Part shown: one piece after another, positions 61,577 to 64,000 of the stretch | How positions within the stretch are numbered: position 1 is the first letter of the stretch | Layout: every line of letters begins with the position of its first letter | Assembly: GCF_001282725.1 (NCBI RefSeq) | Contig: NZ_LN876587.1 | Location: forward strand, 596,075 to 660,074 | Source of the DNA: Inediibacterium massiliense | Lineage (GTDB): Bacteria; Bacillota; Clostridia; Peptostreptococcales; Thermotaleaceae | Direction: 5' to 3' | DNA: 64,000 nt | Notes under the pieces: model-generated | Told to the model about the DNA's origin: nothing | The model's database searches: none | What the model saw: only the letters and a program-made list of their open reading frames with translations | Made by a program: the position numbers and the translations under genes

Positions 61577-61825
61577 ATGGATGAAAAAGAAGTTAAAAAT
61601 ATAGCAAAAGAAGTGATAAACATTTATTTAGATGAAAAGGATAGTAGGATACAAAAGAAGATAGAAGAAAAAATAAAACAAGATCAGGCTAAAAGCAAAG
61701 AAGCTGAATTGCAGAAATTAAGTCAAAAGAAATTTAGAAGGAAAATGGATATTATAACTGTAGTAGGAATAGTTGGATTGATTTTATATGCTATAAAAGC
61801 ATTTGATTTAGCAAGTATTTTTTAA
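61577..61825 (+). CDS. Small single-span membrane protein of the element
   Basis: This 82-residue protein has a charged coiled-coil-like N-terminal part (IYLDEKDSRIQKKIEEKIKQ) and one C-terminal transmembrane helix (IITVVGIVGLILYAIKAF). GAGGTGATG precedes the ATG. No family is recognised. It could be a conjugation accessory or phage-like membrane protein. Confidence 0.6.
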   Translation: MDEKEVKNIAKEVINIYLDEKDSRIQKKIEEKIKQDQAKSKEAELQKLSQKKFRRKMDIITVVGIVGLILYAIKAFDLASIF

Positions 61826-61864
61826 TTTAAAAAGGATTATCCTCATAAATGTAAAATTATTAAT

Positions 61865-61916
61865 ATTATTACAAGTATTACACTATTTGATGTAAAATGT
61901 ATTAAAATTATTACAA
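61865..61916. promoter_or_regulatory. Repeated ATTATTACAA boxes before the XRE gene, candidate operators
   Basis: ATTATTACAA occurs at 61865-61874 and 61907-61916, 42 bp apart (four helical turns), with GTATTACAC in between. Such direct repeats near a repressor start are typical of XRE autoregulation. Confidence 0.4.
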
Positions 61917-61942
61917 AAGACAAAACAGGGGGATAATTAATT

Positions 61943-62149
61943 ATGGGAGTAAAGAATAAATTAAAGGAGATCAGACTAAAAGAACATTTAATGGATAATA
62001 AAAGCGAATTTGCTAAAATGATCGGAGTTAATATTCAAACCTATACAAAATGGGAAAATGGTGATACAGTACCACCCATAGAACGAGCATTAAAAGTATC
62101 GGAAAAATTAAATAAAACTGTAAATGATATATGGTACTTAGAAAAGTGA
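61943..62149 (+). CDS. XRE-family helix-turn-helix regulator
   Basis: This 68-residue Cro/CI-like protein is a single helix-turn-helix (NKSEFAKMIGVNIQTYTKWE followed by NGDTVPPIERALKVSEKLNK). It is a likely repressor of element transfer or excision. CAGGGGGAT precedes the ATG. Confidence 0.85.
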   Translation: MGVKNKLKEIRLKEHLMDNKSEFAKMIGVNIQTYTKWENGDTVPPIERALKVSEKLNKTVNDIWYLEK

Positions 62150-62454
62150 GTATCATATTTTTTTGCTTTTATTTATCACAAAATGATAAAACAATATATT
62201 GTACAAGCAATTTTTATCATATTCAGCATATATTAATAGTATAAAAGACAATCACATTGTAACTCTTTTAAACGATCACTTTTACATGAACTCCTAACGA
62301 AAGGATAAATGTGGATTTTCCAATGTTTTGAGATGCTAAAAACAACGATATAAGAAGGTAGGCGGCAGAAAATGTAGGGGGAGAGAGGGAAAGAAGGAGA
62401 CAAAAAAGAGTATAGTCTTGGCGATTGTCTTATATGCCAAAAGGGGGATTTGAA
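62150..62454. other. Gene-free stretch with a palindrome and a distant inverted repeat
   Basis: This 305-bp region holds a 12-bp palindrome ACAATATATTGT (62191-62202). ATAAAAGACAATC (62240-62252) recurs inverted as GATTGTCTTAT (62423-62433), with a purine-rich stretch of G and A near 62370-62410. It may be a regulatory leader or transfer-origin-like region; no gene is seen. Confidence 0.35.
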
Positions 62455-62898
62455 ATGAAAAGAATGTTTATTGCTAGTATTATTGCTTTTAGTATTACAA
62501 CGCATTGTGTATATGCTTACGAAGCGAAAGAACCTATTACTATACTTACAATTTTGCAATATACAAAAGATAGTGAACAAAATATTGAAAATTATCTTTC
62601 AGGAAAGTTACCAGAGTGGATGATTACTCCTGCAAAACATATAGATGTATTTCATGAAGCAGATAAAATTATTAATAGATCGGCTAAATTTATCAATAAA
62701 AAATGTCCTAATCTGGCAAATAACATTATAGAAAAATTAGATGATGAACAAACAGCATACAAGCAACAAAACAAAGATATTAATTTTACACGAAAGAATC
62801 AGATTTTAAGCGATAAAGTTGAAAGGAAATTAGAAGATATTCAAAAAGAAACAGATCACCTAAAGGCATATGTCAGATTTTTTAGAGGTGAAAAATAA
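62455..62898 (+). CDS. Secreted protein of the mobile element, unknown function
   Basis: This 147-residue protein begins MKRMFIASIIAFSITTHCVYA, a signal peptide. The mature part is helical and charged (NIIEKLDDEQTAYKQQNKDI; KVERKLEDIQKETDHLKAYV). The start follows AAAAGGGGG; frames upstream to 62425 lack a ribosome site. It overlaps the next gene by 1 nt (TAATG), so it belongs with the coupling protein. Confidence 0.65.
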   Translation: MKRMFIASIIAFSITTHCVYAYEAKEPITILTILQYTKDSEQNIENYLSGKLPEWMITPAKHIDVFHEADKIINRSAKFINKKCPNLANNIIEKLDDEQTAYKQQNKDINFTRKNQILSDKVERKLEDIQKETDHLKAYVRFFRGEK

Positions 62899-64000
62899 TG
62901 AATAAAGAAATGAATCCAGAAAATTCATTGCTAGTTGCAGGAACAGGAAGTATTATTGTAGGTGCTATGTGTAGTGCTTTTGTAGCAAATCCATTATATG
63001 CAGATGCTTTATATTCAGCAGGGATTGGGAGTATTGTATGTAATTTTATTAGCAATAGAAAAAGTGAATATACTAATCTGTTTGAGAATTTAGGTTTGTG
63101 TAATAAAGATGGGTCATATCCAATCAAGCTAAGTAAAAAAGATACTTCATATGGGCATGAATTAAGATTTAGTATACCTATAGGATTATCATTAGATGAT
63201 TTTGAAAAGCATCAAAAAGCAATAGAATCATTTTTAAAACATAGGGTAAAGATTGGATATGATAACGGAAAAAATGCAGTTATTAAAGTATTTGAGAATG
63301 AATTAAAGAAGATGTATCCTTATGAAAATATTGAAACTAAACCATATATAGTACCTTTGGGGTATGGATTTGGAGAAAAATTGATTACCTTAGACTTAAG
63401 GAAAGCGATTCATATTTTAATTGCATCTGAAACAGGTGGAGGGAAATCTTCTGTATTAAGATTATTACTTACTTATTTGGTCAAAAAAACTAATGCAAAG
63501 GTACATTTAATAGACCTTAAAGGAGGGGTTGAGGGTAGACTATTTCAGCAATATGTTAAAACTTTTGTAAAGGATATAGAGAATGCTGAAATGCTTATAT
63601 ACAAGATCAAAGAAGAAGTTGAGAGAAGATATGATTTATTATTCAAATCAAATTGTGTAGATATAGATGAGTATAACCGTAAACATAAGGAGAATCAATT
63701 ATCAAGGGAATTTTTAATAATAGATGAGTTTTCTGTATTAGGAAATGATAAAGATACAAAAGATTTAATCAAAGTAATTGAAGATTTGGGAGCTTTGGCA
63801 AGAGCTTCAGGAATACATTTAATATTATGTACTCAAAGACCAGATGCTAAGATATTAAGTCCACGTATTAAGGCAAACTGTCCAACTGTGATTGGCTTAA
63901 AAACTAGAGATAATGTAAATAGCAGAATTATAGGTATTGAAGGATTAGAAAAATTACGAGGTAATGGTCATTCAATACTTCAGTTTGAAGGAAAGGATAC
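62898..64000 (+). CDS. FtsK/SpoIIIE-type coupling/translocase ATPase (cut by window edge)
   Basis: The first 367 codons are present; the frame is open to the end. Two hydrophobic N-terminal segments (LLVAGTGSIIVGAMCSAFVA; LYSAGIGSIVCNFI) precede the ATPase domain. Walker A is in LIASETGGGKSSVLRLLL at about residue 180. LIDLKGGVEG, Walker B FLIIDEFSVLG at about 273 and LCTQRPDAKI follow. It matches TcpA-like translocases of integrative conjugative elements. GAGGTG precedes the ATG. Confidence 0.85.
   Translation, partial: MNKEMNPENSLLVAGTGSIIVGAMCSAFVANPLYADALYSAGIGSIVCNFISNRKSEYTNLFENLGLCNKDGSYPIKLSKKDTSYGHELRFSIPIGLSLDDFEKHQKAIESFLKHRVKIGYDNGKNAVIKVFENELKKMYPYENIETKPYIVPLGYGFGEKLITLDLRKAIHILIASETGGGKSSVLRLLLTYLVKKTNAKVHLIDLKGGVEGRLFQQYVKTFVKDIENAEMLIYKIKEEVERRYDLLFKSNCVDIDEYNRKHKENQLSREFLIIDEFSVLGNDKDTKDLIKVIEDLGALARASGIHLILCTQRPDAKILSPRIKANCPTVIGLKTRDNVNSRIIGIEGLEKLRGNGHSILQFEGKD

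Noticed and set aside
62233-62580. 115-codon minus-strand ORF
   Set aside because: It overlaps the signal-peptide gene on the plus strand and has no recognisable protein features.

Overview
The window looks like chromosome from an anaerobic, low-GC, Gram-positive bacterium of the class Clostridia. The evidence is the strongly A/T-biased codon use, AGGAGG-type ribosome binding sites, many U-tailed hairpin terminators, glycyl-radical enzymes (NrdD, PflB), ferredoxin-dependent oxoacid chemistry, B12-dependent glutamate mutase, Hcp, and SAM-I and ZTP riboswitches. I cannot name the species from sequence alone.

Layout. 1-7.6 kb: a GNAT tail cut by the window edge. Then a promoter and two SAM-I riboswitches in series, each with its own terminator, control an operon for a phenylacetate-CoA-ligase-like acyl-CoA ligase, a KAT/YbdL-type aminotransferase and a four-subunit 2-oxoacid:ferredoxin oxidoreductase. 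An APC amino-acid permease follows. 8.1-20.3 kb: a GntR regulator and a complete methylaspartate pathway for glutamate fermentation: glutamate mutase (glmS, glmL, glmE), methylaspartase, a two-subunit class I hydratase (mesaconase), and citramalate/citrate lyase (citD, citE, citF) with the accessory genes citC, citX and citG. The products should be acetate and pyruvate. 20.4-29.8 kb: single genes (M15 peptidase, FAD oxidase, EamA exporter, DEAD-box helicase, MATE exporter), an unusual two-component pair whose regulator carries an MpsC/DUF2294-like output domain, and a probable small RNA. 29.8-34.1 kb (minus strand): nucleoside salvage (deoC, punA, pdp, MTA/SAH-type deaminase) plus a small XapX gene.

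34.4-43.8 kb: an OmpR/histidine-kinase/lipoprotein operon, then a Crp/Fnr regulator. An operon follows that encodes a leaderless SBP-like protein with a DUF1858-like N-terminus, a HypB/UreG-like GTPase, a lone ABC-type ATPase and hydroxylamine reductase Hcp. I regard it as a candidate Hcp maturation or metal-delivery system. 43.8-51.3 kb: a par/Fst-like type I toxin-antitoxin locus with an apparently frameshifted toxin, an AraC regulator divergent from an ATC hydrolase, small redox/metal proteins, TtcA, a FAH-family protein, a DUF3810 protein and a CPBP protease. 51.5-59.4 kb: anaerobic ribonucleotide reductase (nrdD, nrdG), a ZTP riboswitch in front of pflB-pflA, a stalk-domain secreted protein and yebC. 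59.45 kb to the end: an integrated mobile element (tyrosine recombinase, winged-helix protein, XRE repressor, small membrane and secreted proteins, FtsK-type coupling protein) that continues past the right edge.

The metabolic theme is amino-acid fermentation. Glutamate is broken down to pyruvate, which PFL can split into acetyl-CoA and formate. The OFOR cluster links oxoacids with acyl-CoA and reduced ferredoxin. The SAM-I control of that cluster suggests it may run in the biosynthetic direction towards methionine.
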